A stretch of DNA of 64,000 nucleotides from Parvibaculum sp. (GTDB taxonomy: Bacteria > Pseudomonadota > Alphaproteobacteria > Parvibaculales > Parvibaculaceae), in NCBI GenBank assembly GCA_031291615.1, contig JARLIS010000024.1:1-64000 (forward strand). The letters run 5' to 3'. Within the stretch, counting starts at the first letter, position 1. Every line of letters starts with the position of its first letter. Position numbers and translations under genes: made by a program. The notes under the pieces were generated by a model. That model worked only from the letters and a program-made list of their open reading frames with translations. It was not told the DNA's origin and did not search any database. Of the stretch, positions 22,483 through 31,457 are shown one piece after another.

Positions 22483-22641
22483 ATGACTATTGGTACGCTT
22501 TTATTGATTATCCTTGTCCTGATGTTGATCGGCGCATTTCCAAGCTGGCCGCATAGCCGCAACTGGGGTTACTACCCGAGCAGCGGTCTGGGCTTCGTGC
22601 TCATCATTGTCGTCGTGCTGCTGCTCATGGGCCGGATCTAG
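22483..22641 (+). CDS. DUF3309 small membrane protein
   Basis: A 52-residue protein with two hydrophobic helices (GTLLLIILVLMLIGAF and GLGFVLIIVVVLLLMGRI) joined by PSWPHSRNWGYYPSSG, the DUF3309 hallmark of a W-G-Y-x-P-S loop. Function is unknown; such genes are common in Rhizobiales and often sit with stress genes. GAGGAG precedes the start. It is controlled by promoter element 5 and followed 77 bases on by a CsbD-like gene. Confidence 0.85.
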   Translation: MTIGTLLLIILVLMLIGAFPSWPHSRNWGYYPSSGLGFVLIIVVVLLLMGRI

Positions 22642-22718
22642 TCCCGGCCGGCCTGCCCGCACCATCATTTCATTTCCGATCGGCGCCATCCGCGCCGGCA
22701 ACAACAGAGGTATGAACC

Positions 22719-22889
22719 ATGGACAAAGACCGCATAGCCGGCTCCGGCAAGCAGCTCAAAGGCTCGATCAAGGTCGCCGTCGGCAAAGCCGTGGGCGACG
22801 CCAAGTTGCAGGTCGATGGCAAGGCCGACAAGGCAGAGGGCAAGGTCCAGAACATGATCGGCGCGGTCAAGGACTCCCTGAAGCGATAG
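22719..22889 (+). CDS. CsbD-family stress protein
   Basis: A 56-residue hydrophilic protein, MDKDRIAGSGKQLKGSIK followed by Lys/Gly/Asp-rich repeats such as GKADKAEGKVQNMIG. This is the CsbD-like pattern (DKIKGxxKQxKGxxKxxxGK). Members are induced in general stress in many bacteria, with no defined biochemical role. ACAGAGG lies upstream. Probably co-transcribed with DUF3309. Confidence 0.88.
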   Translation: MDKDRIAGSGKQLKGSIKVAVGKAVGDAKLQVDGKADKAEGKVQNMIGAVKDSLKR

Positions 22890-22965
22890 GACGGAATGTC
22901 CCGACGCCCGAACCGGGAGGGTGCTTGAACTTGAAGCGCCGATTGTTCCGTGTCGGGGATTTTCG

Positions 22966-22994
22966 GTTAACCATTTGATCCGGCGCGCTATACT
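22966..22994 (+). promoter_or_regulatory. Possible sigma-70 promoter of the glycine-zipper lipoprotein
   Basis: TATACT at 22989-22994 is a good -10; the best -35 candidate 16-17 bases upstream (TTAACC at 22967) is weak. The gene starts at 23111, leaving a leader of about 110 bases. Confidence 0.35.
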
Positions 22995-23110
22995 CATCGC
23001 ATGAGGATGCGGCCCGCTCGGCGCTTTGCCGAACGGGTACGTGTGCATGTTCCATAAAGGTGCCACAATTCCAGACCATCCTTCTTGGCACACATACGAT
23101 TGAGTTCAAG

Positions 23111-24199
23111 ATGCGGGGATACAAATTGAGCCGAGTAGTCGGCACTCAGGGAAGTGCCGGCCTGCTTCGGCTGCTGCCGCTGGCCTGCATGTTGGTGGCT
23201 TGCACACCGGATTATTCGCCCGACACCTATTCGAGCAATGTCGTTCAGCAGGCCAACAAGGTTGAGCCGGGCATCGTCATCGGCGTCCGGTCCGTTGCGA
23301 TCAGCGCCGATGCAACCGTCGGCACGGCGACGGGCGCGGCTGCGGGCGGTATCGCGGGCTCCCAGAGCGGAACCGGCGCCGTCAGCGCGCTGGGCGCGCT
23401 TGGCGGATCGGTTGCGGGCGGTCTCATCGGAAACGTGGTCGGACATACTGCGCAGGACACGCGCGGCTATGAATATATCGTGCGCAAGAAGAACGGCGAT
23501 CTCGTCTCCGTGACGCAGAAAGACGCGACGCCGATCAAGGTCGGCCAGCGCGTCCTGATCATCGAAGGCCCGCAGGCGCGGGTCGTGTCCGATTATACCG
23601 TGCCCGTCGACACCGACGCTCCGCATCCGCCGGTAACGCCGCCGCCGGCAAAGGCGCCTTCAAGCAACCCCGTCAGGCCGGACAATTTCGCGCCGGGCAG
23701 CGGGCAGCAGAACGTCGAAGCAACGACGCCTGCCGCATCGACGCCGAATGCTGCGGAAAAAACGCCGGAGACGGGCGCGCCTGGATCGACGCCCGGATCG
23801 ACGCAGGGCTCGCCTGCCGCACCTGCGGCAGAGACCACCTCCACACCGGCCGCCGCGACAACGCCCCCATCGACAACGCCGACGGCTCCGGCGAGCGCTC
23901 CCGCATCGGCGGCAACCACTCCGGCGGCCGCGACGCCGAACGCAGCCGCCGCACATACGGCGACACAGCCCGCCGCCCCGGCCTCCACCAATTCAAACGC
24001 CGCCCAATCCGCCGCGCCGGAAAGCACACCCGCCTCCGCGCCGAAAACGTCTGCCGCCCCGGCACCGGCGTCCGCTCCGGCCGGCACCGCGCCGCAGACT
24101 AGCGCACAGCCCGCGTCGCCCGCCGCCCCGGCATCGACGTCAACGAGCGGCGGCTCGCCGAACGGCAAGTCGACCGCGACACCGGGCGAGACATATTGA
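23111..24199 (+). CDS. Glycine-zipper lipoprotein with long Ala/Pro/Thr-rich tail
   Basis: A 362-residue product. A lipoprotein signal ends in LVAC near residue 32; residues ~70-125 hold a SlyB/17-kDa-antigen-type glycine zipper (TGAAAGGIAGSQSGTGA, GGSVAGGLIGNVVGH), followed by YEYIVRKKNGDLVSVTQ and KVGQRVLIIEG as in that family. The last ~190 residues are an Ala/Pro/Thr/Ser-rich, probably disordered tail. The usual family members lack such a tail; it may span the periplasm or bind the cell wall. ATG 23111 is preferred over a GTG at 23060. Confidence 0.85.
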   Translation: MRGYKLSRVVGTQGSAGLLRLLPLACMLVACTPDYSPDTYSSNVVQQANKVEPGIVIGVRSVAISADATVGTATGAAAGGIAGSQSGTGAVSALGALGGSVAGGLIGNVVGHTAQDTRGYEYIVRKKNGDLVSVTQKDATPIKVGQRVLIIEGPQARVVSDYTVPVDTDAPHPPVTPPPAKAPSSNPVRPDNFAPGSGQQNVEATTPAASTPNAAEKTPETGAPGSTPGSTQGSPAAPAAETTSTPAAATTPPSTTPTAPASAPASAATTPAAATPNAAAAHTATQPAAPASTNSNAAQSAAPESTPASAPKTSAAPAPASAPAGTAPQTSAQPASPAAPASTSTSGGSPNGKSTATPGETY

Positions 24200-24209
24200 A
24201 GCTGGAAGG

Positions 24210-24243
24210 ACGCGGCGTTCCGGATTCCCGACAGCCGCGTTTT
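24210..24243 (+). terminator. Possible terminator after the glycine-zipper lipoprotein
   Basis: Stem ACGCGGC / GCCGCGT with a 17-base loop followed by TTTTCC, just after the lipoprotein stop and before the convergent AhpD-like gene. The long loop makes it weaker than the others. Confidence 0.45.
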
Positions 24244-24247
24244 CCAA

Positions 24248-24589
24248 TCAGCTTGTCTTCGCGTCGAAGGCGTCGATGGTGCGCGCCGAGTAAACCATCG
24301 TCGCGCCCGCATTGACCATGACTGCTACACCGAGCGCATCGACGATTTCTTCCTTGGTGGCGCCGGCGCTGATGGCGGCATCCGTATGGGCATTGATGCA
24401 ACCGTCGCAGCGCAGGGTTACTGCGACACCGAGGGCGATAAGCTCGCGCATCTTCGCATCGAGACGGCTCGACGCTGCATTCGCGCGGTGAAGGCCAGCA
24501 TAGGCCTTCACGATTTCTGGATTTGCGGCGGCCATCTCCTTGACCGCGGCGTTGACCTGCGCACCGTAGGCTTTCCAATCCATCATCAT
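24248..24589 (-). CDS. AhpD/carboxymuconolactone decarboxylase-family protein
   Basis: A 113-residue all-helical protein with the AhpD-type active site CDGCINAH, a CxxC with a following His, and the preceding Glu in MRELIALGVAV. Family members are alkylhydroperoxidase-like thiol enzymes. AAGGAG lies 9 bases before the first of three consecutive ATGs at 24589. It is divergent from phaC across a 225-base gap. Confidence 0.9.
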   Translation of the reverse strand: MMMDWKAYGAQVNAAVKEMAAANPEIVKAYAGLHRANAASSRLDAKMRELIALGVAVTLRCDGCINAHTDAAISAGATKEEIVDALGVAVMVNAGATMVYSARTIDAFDAKTS

Positions 24590-24727
24590 TCTTGCAACTC
24601 CTTGAACTATTGATCGGCCCCCAGTTCCCGACCGCTATCCTGTCTCGCAAATCGGGCGGAGGCCATCGAACAAGGCCAAATTCACCCCGATTTTGTGCCG
24701 GTTTCGGCGCCGATGCGCCGATTGCTG

Positions 24728-24758
24728 TTGGCAGCTAAGGCAAATGCCCTAGGATAAT
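24728..24758 (+). promoter_or_regulatory. Possible phaC promoter with internal dyad
   Basis: TTGGCA (24728) and GATAAT (24753) are separated by 19 bases. The spacer is filled by an imperfect dyad CTAAGGCA-AA-TGCCCTAG (24735-24752). A CTG-TTGG-CAG repeat at 24726-24734 overlaps the -35 and loosely resembles the CTGC/GCAG sites reported for the PHA regulator PhaR. Which protein binds is unknown. Confidence 0.35.
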
Positions 24759-24814
24759 TCCCCAAAGATTAAGTCGGACGGAAAAGAGCCGGCATCTGCG
24801 AGGGGAGGGCTGCA

Positions 24815-26503
24815 ATGGCAAGGACCGGGATCGATTTGGGCTCGGAGGCGGCGGAATCGACCGTCGCGCTGAACCCGATTGTAGGCATCGCGCGCGAAGA
24901 CCTGATCGGCGCGGTGGGCGCCATGCTTCGGGAAACGGCGGGCCAGCCGATCAAGACGCTCGGCCACCTGAAGAATTTCGGCGGCGAATTCGTCAGGATA
25001 TTGAAGAACGATTCGGACCTTGTGCCCGACGCGAAGGACAAGCGCTTCGCCGATCCCGCCTGGACGACGAACCCGCTTTACAAGGCGAGCCTCCAGACTT
25101 ACCTCGCGATCCGCAAGAGCATGCGCAACATGATCGACGAGGCGGGCTTCGACGAGCTTGAGCGCGCCCGCGCGAGCTTCGTCTCCGGCATGATCCTCGA
25201 CGCTCTGTCGCCGACCAACACGCTGATCGGCAATCCGGCGGCGCTCAAGAAGGCGCTCGACAGCGGCGGCGTATCGCTGATCCGTGGTTTGAAGAACGCC
25301 TATGAGGACATGACGAAGAATGACGGCATCGTCAGCCAGGTCGACAAGCGCCCCTTCAAGGTTGGCGGCAATCTCGCGACATCCGAAGGCTCCGTCGTCT
25401 ATCGCACCGAAATGATGGAACTGATCCAATATGCGCCGACGACGGCGGAGGTGCGCGAGACGCCGCTTCTCATCATTCCGCCGCAGATCAACAAAGCCTA
25501 TGTCAACGATCTCTCGCCGCAGAAGAGCATCGTCAAGCTGCTGACCGGAGCCGGCATCCAGACATTCCTGGTGAGCTGGCGGAATCCGACCGCCGAACAC
25601 CGCGCCTGGGGTCTCGGCGATTATGTCGATGCGCTGATCGAGGCGAGCGACGTCGTCTGCCGGATTGCGAAATCGAAGACGTTGAACGTCTCCGGCGCCT
25701 GTTCGGGCGGCATCACGGCGGCGACGCTTCTGAGCAAGCTCGCCGCGAAAAATGACAAGCGCGTGGCGAGCGTGACCCTGATGGTCTGCGTGCTCGATCC
25801 CCAGCCGAGCGACAGCGAGACGGGCGCGCTCCTGTCGAAACACGGCGTTGAAATGGCGCGCCGCCGTTCCGCCAAGGCGGGCGTGCTGAAAGGCTCGTCG
25901 CTGTCGCGCACCTTCGCCTGGCTGCGTGCGAACGATCTCGTCTGGAACTACGTCATCAACAATTATCTGCTCGGCGAAGACCCGCCTGCCTTCGACGTGT
26001 TGTTCTGGAACAACGATTCCACCAATCTTCCCGCCGCTCTCCACTCAGACTATTTGCGCGTCTATGAGGAAGAGCCCTTTGCGAAGCCCGGCACCGTGAC
26101 GCTTGCCGACCACAAGGTCGATCTGAGGAAAGTCACGCAAGACTGCTTCGTCGTCGCCGGCGTCACCGATCACATCACGCCATGGAAGGCCTGCTACCGC
26201 TCGGCGCAGCTACTGGGTTCGCCCAATATCGACTTCGTGCTTTCGCAGGCCGGGCATATTCAGGCCCTGCTCAACCCACCTGGAAATCCGAAGGCGAAAT
26301 ATTTTCACGGCGCCGGGCGTCCGCCCGCCTCGACCGACGAGTGGATGGCAAGCCATGCGCAGGAGCATCAGGGTTCCTGGTGGCCGCTCTGGACGGAATG
26401 GCTGATCGCGCATGCGGGCAATCTGAAGCCGGCGCCGAAGTCTGTCGGTTCGCGCAAATATCCGGCGGGCGATCCTGCCCCCGGCACATATGTCTTTGGT
26501 TGA
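24815..26503 (+). CDS. phaC: Poly(3-hydroxyalkanoate) synthase
   Basis: A 562-residue class I/II-type PHA synthase that polymerises (R)-3-hydroxyacyl-CoA. The lipase-like box is SGACSGG with the catalytic Cys at residue 296; the Asp is in GVTDHITPW and the His in AGHIQALLNPPGNPK. The N-terminal PhaC_N region (NPLYKASLQTYLAI) and the C-terminal WWPLWTEWL are also typical. AGGGGAGGG precedes the ATG. phaZ follows 10 bases on, so the two are one operon; phaA, phaB, phasin and phaR are not in the window. Confidence 0.95.
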   Translation: MARTGIDLGSEAAESTVALNPIVGIAREDLIGAVGAMLRETAGQPIKTLGHLKNFGGEFVRILKNDSDLVPDAKDKRFADPAWTTNPLYKASLQTYLAIRKSMRNMIDEAGFDELERARASFVSGMILDALSPTNTLIGNPAALKKALDSGGVSLIRGLKNAYEDMTKNDGIVSQVDKRPFKVGGNLATSEGSVVYRTEMMELIQYAPTTAEVRETPLLIIPPQINKAYVNDLSPQKSIVKLLTGAGIQTFLVSWRNPTAEHRAWGLGDYVDALIEASDVVCRIAKSKTLNVSGACSGGITAATLLSKLAAKNDKRVASVTLMVCVLDPQPSDSETGALLSKHGVEMARRRSAKAGVLKGSSLSRTFAWLRANDLVWNYVINNYLLGEDPPAFDVLFWNNDSTNLPAALHSDYLRVYEEEPFAKPGTVTLADHKVDLRKVTQDCFVVAGVTDHITPWKACYRSAQLLGSPNIDFVLSQAGHIQALLNPPGNPKAKYFHGAGRPPASTDEWMASHAQEHQGSWWPLWTEWLIAHAGNLKPAPKSVGSRKYPAGDPAPGTYVFG

Positions 26504-26513
26504 GAAGGTAAGC

Positions 26514-27386
26514 ATGGCGTCGAAGTCCGAGGCCCCGGCCGGAATGCGTGAATTCGAGACCAGCATGATGAGCGTCGGCGGCCGCACGCTGCGCGTCGCG
26601 GTGTGGAAGGCGAAACCCGCCAAGGGTGCGGCCGCGCACCGTCCGATCCTCTTTTTCAATGGCATCGGCGCCAATATCGAACTGATGACGCCGCTCGCCG
26701 ACTGGTTTCCGGATCGCGATGTCGTGACCTTCGACATGCCCGGCGTCGGAAAATCGCCTGCGCCCCTGTTCCCCTATCGGCCTTCGAGCATGGCATGGCG
26801 CATGACGCGGCTGCTCGACAAGCTCGGCTACGACAAGGTCGACGTGATGGGCGTGTCCTGGGGCGGCGGCATGGCGCAGCAATTCGCCTTTCAGCATCCC
26901 TCCCGCGTCGGCAAGGTCATTCTTGCGGCGACGTCGGCGGGCATGGTGATGGTGCCCGGCCGCCTTGCCTCGCTGTCGAAAATGGCGAGCCCGCGCCGCT
27001 ATATCGATCCCGAATACATGCAGCGGAATTTTCGCAACCTCTACGGCGGCGAGACCGAAGGCGCGGGCGATCATGCAAGCCGTCTCTCCGCGCCGTCGCG
27101 CCTCGGCTATCTCTATCAGCTCTTCGCCATGATCGGCTGGACGAGCGCCTTCTTTCTGCCTCTGCTCAGGCAGAAGACGCTGGTGCTGATGGGCGATGCG
27201 GACAACATCGTGCCGCTCGCCAACGGTCACATTCTCTCGACGCTGATCCCGCGTGCGCGCCTCGAAATCGTGCCGGGCGGGGGCCATCTCTTTCTCGTCT
27301 CGCGCGCGAAGGAAGTCGCGCCCCTGATCGAGGCCTTTCTGAACGAGCCCGATTCCGGAATGTCGCCGCATCGCAGCGCAGCATGA
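26514..27386 (+). CDS. phaZ: Intracellular PHA depolymerase, PhaZ type
   Basis: A 290-residue alpha/beta hydrolase closely matching the medium-chain PHA depolymerase of Pseudomonas as I remember it: FFNGIGANIELM, FDMPGVGKS, nucleophile elbow GVSWGGGMAQQFA, ATSAGMVMVPG, SPRRYI, LYGG, GWTSAFF and the His region GGGHLFLV. It would release hydroxyacids from stored polymer. GAGAAGG before ATG 26514 decides the start over an ATG at 26490 inside phaC. Coupling of synthase and depolymerase suggests polymer turnover. Confidence 0.9.
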   Translation: MASKSEAPAGMREFETSMMSVGGRTLRVAVWKAKPAKGAAAHRPILFFNGIGANIELMTPLADWFPDRDVVTFDMPGVGKSPAPLFPYRPSSMAWRMTRLLDKLGYDKVDVMGVSWGGGMAQQFAFQHPSRVGKVILAATSAGMVMVPGRLASLSKMASPRRYIDPEYMQRNFRNLYGGETEGAGDHASRLSAPSRLGYLYQLFAMIGWTSAFFLPLLRQKTLVLMGDADNIVPLANGHILSTLIPRARLEIVPGGGHLFLVSRAKEVAPLIEAFLNEPDSGMSPHRSAA

Positions 27387-27577
27387 ATTTTCCGCCGGCA
27401 CCGCGTCGGCGTGACGTTGCGGAACCTTGCGCAATTGAGGCTGCGGCGAACGCACCTCGCGCGCCGGTTTAAATGCCGCCGGATATATGGAAGAGTTGTC
27501 GAAACCTGAAAAGAAAGGGCACGCGCCGCATACGCGGTGAATGTGCCTGAGGGAAGCGGCGCGAGGATGGTTTCCGT

Positions 27578-28810
27578 ATGGAAGACTACGATCTTGTCAT
27601 TATCGGCGGCGGGATAGGCGGCTCCGCACTTGCCGCCACCATGGCGCGTGCGGGCGCCAAGGCGCTGCTGCTGGAGAAGTCCGAAGTCTATGAAGACCAT
27701 GTGCGCGGCGAATGGATCGCGCCTTGGGGCGTTGCCGAGGTAAAGCGCCTCGGCCTCTATGATCTGTTGCGCCATGCCGGCGGCCACCACCTTGCGCAGC
27801 ACATCACCTATGACGAGACGCTGGATCCTGCGCAGGCCGAAGCCGCGCCGCTGCCGCTCGACATGTTCGTGCCCGGCATTCCCGGACCGCTCTGCATCGG
27901 CCACCCCAAACATTGCCAGACGCTTTTCGACGAGGCGGGCCGCGCGGGCGCCGTCACGCGGCGCGGCGTCGAAGTGTTGAAAGTCACTGCCGGAAACGCG
28001 CCCTCCGTCACCTATCGCCGCGGCGGCGAAGAGCGCGTGGTCGCCGCGCGCCTGATCGTCGGCGCCGATGGACGCGCATCCTCGGCGCGCTCCGCCGCCG
28101 GGATCGAACTCAATCAGGACAAGCCCCATCACATGTTCGGCGGCATGCTTGTCGAGAATGCGTCGGGCTGGAACGCCGACAGGCAGGCTATCGGCACGGA
28201 AGGGGACTTCGCTTTCCTCGCCTTCCCGCAAGGCGACGGACGCATCCGCATCTATGGCAGCTACGCGCTGGAGGAGCGCAGGCGTTTCGCCGGACCTGAC
28301 GGTCCCCGGCTTTTCCTCGATGCCTTCAAGATGAATTGCAGTCCGGAGAACCGGCACATTGCCGAAGGCCGCCCGGCGGGCCCCCTGCTCAGCTATTTCA
28401 ACAACAATAGCTGGACCGACGAACCCTATGCCGAGGGCGTTGTGTTGATCGGCGATGCGGCAGGCTGGAACGATCCGATCATCGGCCTTGGCCTGTCCAT
28501 CACCTACCGCGACGTGCGGATCGTTTCCGACCTGTTGCGCGGCGCAGCTCTCTGGAATGCCGACCTCTTCCGCGCCTATGGCGAAGAACGTCGCGAGCGC
28601 ATGCGCCGCCTCCGCTTCGTCGCCGATATCCAATCGACGCTCGATGCCGAATTCGACGAGGCCGCGCGCGAACGCCGCCGCAGCTTTTTCGCGCGCGCCA
28701 AGGCCGATCCCTCGCTTCAGGCCTATTCCTTCGCCGTCATGGCCGGGCCGGATTCCCTGCCGCCGGAAATCTTTACGCCGGACTATCGCGCCCATGTTCT
28801 CGGTAGCTGA
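27578..28810 (+). CDS. FAD-dependent monooxygenase/oxidoreductase
   Basis: A 410-residue group A-type flavoprotein. The N-terminal dinucleotide fold reads DLVIIGGGIGGSALAA, the second FAD motif is LIVGADGRASSAR and the GD motif is VVLIGDAAGWNDPIIG. This is the layout of PHBH-like hydroxylases and halogenase/geranylgeranyl-reductase relatives; I see no halogenase WxWxIP. The substrate is unknown. A 190-base gap precedes it, so it likely starts a four-gene unit with an NTF2-like protein, a kinase-like protein and an alcohol dehydrogenase. Confidence 0.88.
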   Translation: MEDYDLVIIGGGIGGSALAATMARAGAKALLLEKSEVYEDHVRGEWIAPWGVAEVKRLGLYDLLRHAGGHHLAQHITYDETLDPAQAEAAPLPLDMFVPGIPGPLCIGHPKHCQTLFDEAGRAGAVTRRGVEVLKVTAGNAPSVTYRRGGEERVVAARLIVGADGRASSARSAAGIELNQDKPHHMFGGMLVENASGWNADRQAIGTEGDFAFLAFPQGDGRIRIYGSYALEERRRFAGPDGPRLFLDAFKMNCSPENRHIAEGRPAGPLLSYFNNNSWTDEPYAEGVVLIGDAAGWNDPIIGLGLSITYRDVRIVSDLLRGAALWNADLFRAYGEERRERMRRLRFVADIQSTLDAEFDEAARERRRSFFARAKADPSLQAYSFAVMAGPDSLPPEIFTPDYRAHVLGS

Positions 28811-28829
28811 ATTTTTCTAAGGTGCCCCG

Positions 28830-29198
28830 ATGGCTCTCGACGTTGCCGACTTCAATGCCAGCTGGCTGAAAGCGTGGACAAACAAGGACGTGCCGCGGCT
28901 TCTCGCCTTCTATTCAGCCGATGCCATTTACAAAGACCTGCAAGTGCCGGACGGGTTGCGCGGGCAGGATGCGCTGGGCGCCTATCTGAAAGGGCTCTTT
29001 GCCCAGACGCCGCCCATGCGCTACGAGCCGCACGAAATCTGGCCGACGCATGACGGCTTCTGCGGCCGCTGGTATTGCACGATCGATGGAGCCGACGGCG
29101 CGAAAACCTATCTGCGCGGCTTCGATCTCGTCGTCCTGAAGGATGAACGCATCGCCTTGAATGAAGTCTATGTGCATCCGGTAACGGATTTGCCCTGA
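28830..29198 (+). CDS. SnoaL/NTF2-like protein
   Basis: A 122-residue cone-fold protein of the NTF2-like superfamily: FNASWLKAWTNKDVPRLLAFYSADAIYKD at the N-terminus, then DALGAYLKGLFAQTP and a beta-rich C-terminal half (GFCGRWYCTIDG, FDLVVLKDERIALNEVYV). Members are small isomerases, dehydratases or ligand-binding proteins. It begins 19 bases after the monooxygenase gene, suggesting it acts in the same pathway. Confidence 0.82.
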   Translation: MALDVADFNASWLKAWTNKDVPRLLAFYSADAIYKDLQVPDGLRGQDALGAYLKGLFAQTPPMRYEPHEIWPTHDGFCGRWYCTIDGADGAKTYLRGFDLVVLKDERIALNEVYVHPVTDLP

Positions 29199-29232
29199 GC
29201 GGCTGCGAAAACAAAATTGCGGGGAGGAACTG

Positions 29233-30318
29233 ATGCTGGATACCAAGCCGTCGATTGTCCGCCCGGCCGGCGTGACGCCGGACTGGATGACGGGCGTGCT
29301 GAGGCAGGCGGGCTACGAGGCGACGGTCAAAAGCATCGCCGCGAAGAAGGTCGGCACCGGCCAGGTCGGTGAAAGCGTCCGCTTCACGCTCGACTACAAG
29401 GGCGACGCGCGAGGCGCGCCGGCCACTCTCGTCGGCAAGTTTCCCTCGCCCGACGACGAAAGCCGCGCGACGGGCGTAACTCATGGCAATTACATCCGCG
29501 AGGTGAACTTCTACCGGCATCTCGCTTCGAATGCCGGGATCACGACGCCGAAATGCTATTTCACCGATGTCGATCCGGCGACGAGCGAATTCGTGCTGAT
29601 CATGGAAGATCTCGCGCCCGCCGTTCAGGGCGACCAGATGCGCGGCGTCACGCTGGCAGAGGCCGGGCTCGCGATGGACGAAGCCGCCAAGTTGCATGCT
29701 TCGCATTGGGGCGACGACAGCATGGATGAACTTGCCTGGCTGATGGAAAGCAAGGCGGCGCCCGTCGTCGCGACCGGAGAACTGATGGGCGTGCTCTGGG
29801 CCGCCTTTCAGGAGCGATATGGCGACCGCATTCCGAAGAACTACCTTCCGATCGGCGATGCCATCATCCGCAACTACGAGTTCTACCGCAACGGCTACAC
29901 GGGCCCGCGCTGCCTGATGCATTTCGATTACCGGCCCGACAACATGATGTTCGGCACGGCCGAAGGCGGCTATCCGCTCGCCGTGGTCGACTGGCAGTCG
30001 ATAGGCTATGGCTGCGGCCTCTCCGATGTGTCCTATTTCCTGAGCGGCGCCCTGAAGCGCGAAGAACTGCGCCGACACGAGCGGGCGCTCCTTGAACGCT
30101 ATCACCGTAAGCTACAGGAACTCGGCGTCAGGGATTTTTCTTTCGACGATGCGTGGGACGGCTATGTCCGCTACAGCTTCTCGCTCTTCGTCATGGCCTT
30201 TGCCGCTTCGATGATCGTCGAGCGGACGCCGCGCGGCGACGACATGTTTTTCGCCATGCTGCGCGGCGGCGCCGAGCACGTGCTCGACCTCGACGCGCTG
30301 TCGCTTTTCCCGAACTGA
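29233..30318 (+). CDS. Aminoglycoside-phosphotransferase/ecdysteroid-kinase-like protein
   Basis: A 361-residue kinase-fold protein. The catalytic loop is LMHFDYRPDNMMF (HxDxxxxN, with Phe after His) and the metal-binding Asp is in AVVDWQS. The N-lobe includes a Gly-rich KVGTGQVGESVRF and EFVLIMEDLAP hinge. Bacterial homologues often sit with steroid, terpenoid or acyl-CoA catabolism genes and probably phosphorylate a small alcohol. It lies between an NTF2-like gene and an alcohol dehydrogenase on the same strand. Confidence 0.85.
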   Translation: MLDTKPSIVRPAGVTPDWMTGVLRQAGYEATVKSIAAKKVGTGQVGESVRFTLDYKGDARGAPATLVGKFPSPDDESRATGVTHGNYIREVNFYRHLASNAGITTPKCYFTDVDPATSEFVLIMEDLAPAVQGDQMRGVTLAEAGLAMDEAAKLHASHWGDDSMDELAWLMESKAAPVVATGELMGVLWAAFQERYGDRIPKNYLPIGDAIIRNYEFYRNGYTGPRCLMHFDYRPDNMMFGTAEGGYPLAVVDWQSIGYGCGLSDVSYFLSGALKREELRRHERALLERYHRKLQELGVRDFSFDDAWDGYVRYSFSLFVMAFAASMIVERTPRGDDMFFAMLRGGAEHVLDLDALSLFPN

Positions 30319-30342
30319 AACCACCGAAGGGTATCGAAGTCC

Positions 30343-31440
30343 ATGAAGATCACCGCAGCCGTGGCCCGCGAGGGCAAAGCCGACTTCAGCATCGAGACGG
30401 TGGAAATCGACGAGCCTCGCGCCGACGAAATCCTTGTGAAGATCGTCGGCGTCGGCCTCTGCCACACCGACATGGTGGCGAAGACGGGCGCAATCGGCGG
30501 CTTGCCTATCGTTCTCGGTCATGAAGGCTCCGGCATCGTCGAGAAAGTGGGCGCTTCCGTTTCCAAGGTGAAGGCGGGCGACCGCGTCGCGATTTCCTTC
30601 CGCTCCTGCGGAGACTGTCCGCGCTGCAAGAGCGGCGATCCCGCCTATTGCCTCTCGATGCCATTGCTCAATTACATCGGCATGAGGCCCGACGGCTCGA
30701 AGGCACTGCGCGCGGGCGACGAGGCGCTTGGCAGCAATTTCTTCGGCCAGTCGTCATTCGGCACCTATTGCCTGACCTATGAGCGCAATGTGGTGAAAGT
30801 GCCGGCCGATGTGCCGCTGGAGCTTGCGGGGCCCCTCGGCTGCGGCGTGCAGACCGGCGCGGGCGGCATCATGCGTTCGCTCGCCTGTGAGGCGGGAAGT
30901 TCACTTCTGATCCTCGGCGGCGGCGCCGTCGGCCTCAGCGCCGTCATGGGCGCCGCGGTGCAGGGCTGCGGCACCATCATTGTGCTTGAACCGCATGAAG
31001 CCCGGCGAAACCTCGCAAAGGAACTCGGCGCGACGCATGTGATCGACCCGGCCGCCGCGCCGGACCTCGCAGCCGCCGTCCGCGCGATCCTGCCCCACGG
31101 CGTCGACTATGCTTTCGACACGACGGGCATTCCCGCACTTCAGCAGGCGACCATGAACAGCCTCGCACCGCACGGCACCTTCGGCATCGTCGGCATCAGC
31201 CCGCCCGGCACGCCCGTTCCCGGCGACATGATGCAGGTGATGACCTTCGGCCACACGATCAAGGGTATCATCGAAGGCGACAGCGAGCCCGACGTCTTCA
31301 TCCCCCAGATGATGGATCTCTACAGGAAAGGCCGCTTCCCCTTCGACAGGCTGATCCGCACCTATCCTTTCGCCGACATCAACCGTGCCGTCGCCGAACA
31401 GCACCACGGAGATTGCGTCAAGGTTGTGCTGCTGATGTAG
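30343..31440 (+). CDS. Zinc-dependent alcohol dehydrogenase
   Basis: A 365-residue medium-chain dehydrogenase. The catalytic zinc site shows GLCHTDM and GHEGSGIVE, the structural zinc lobe is CGDCPRCKSGDPAYC, and the NAD-binding fold is LLILGGGAVGLSAV. The sequence is closest in style to aryl- or benzyl-alcohol dehydrogenases (NAD-dependent), judged by motifs only. It ends the four-gene unit and is convergent with the glycosyltransferase. Confidence 0.92.
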   Translation: MKITAAVAREGKADFSIETVEIDEPRADEILVKIVGVGLCHTDMVAKTGAIGGLPIVLGHEGSGIVEKVGASVSKVKAGDRVAISFRSCGDCPRCKSGDPAYCLSMPLLNYIGMRPDGSKALRAGDEALGSNFFGQSSFGTYCLTYERNVVKVPADVPLELAGPLGCGVQTGAGGIMRSLACEAGSSLLILGGGAVGLSAVMGAAVQGCGTIIVLEPHEARRNLAKELGATHVIDPAAAPDLAAAVRAILPHGVDYAFDTTGIPALQQATMNSLAPHGTFGIVGISPPGTPVPGDMMQVMTFGHTIKGIIEGDSEPDVFIPQMMDLYRKGRFPFDRLIRTYPFADINRAVAEQHHGDCVKVVLLM

Positions 31441-31457
31441 GGACGAGGCGTCTTCCG

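Noticed and set aside
22966..22994. Sixth copy of the GTA-NN-TTCCGA element before the glycine-zipper gene
   Set aside because: The closest text there (GGATTTTCGG) lacks the GTA and CCGA parts; listed only as a possible ordinary promoter.
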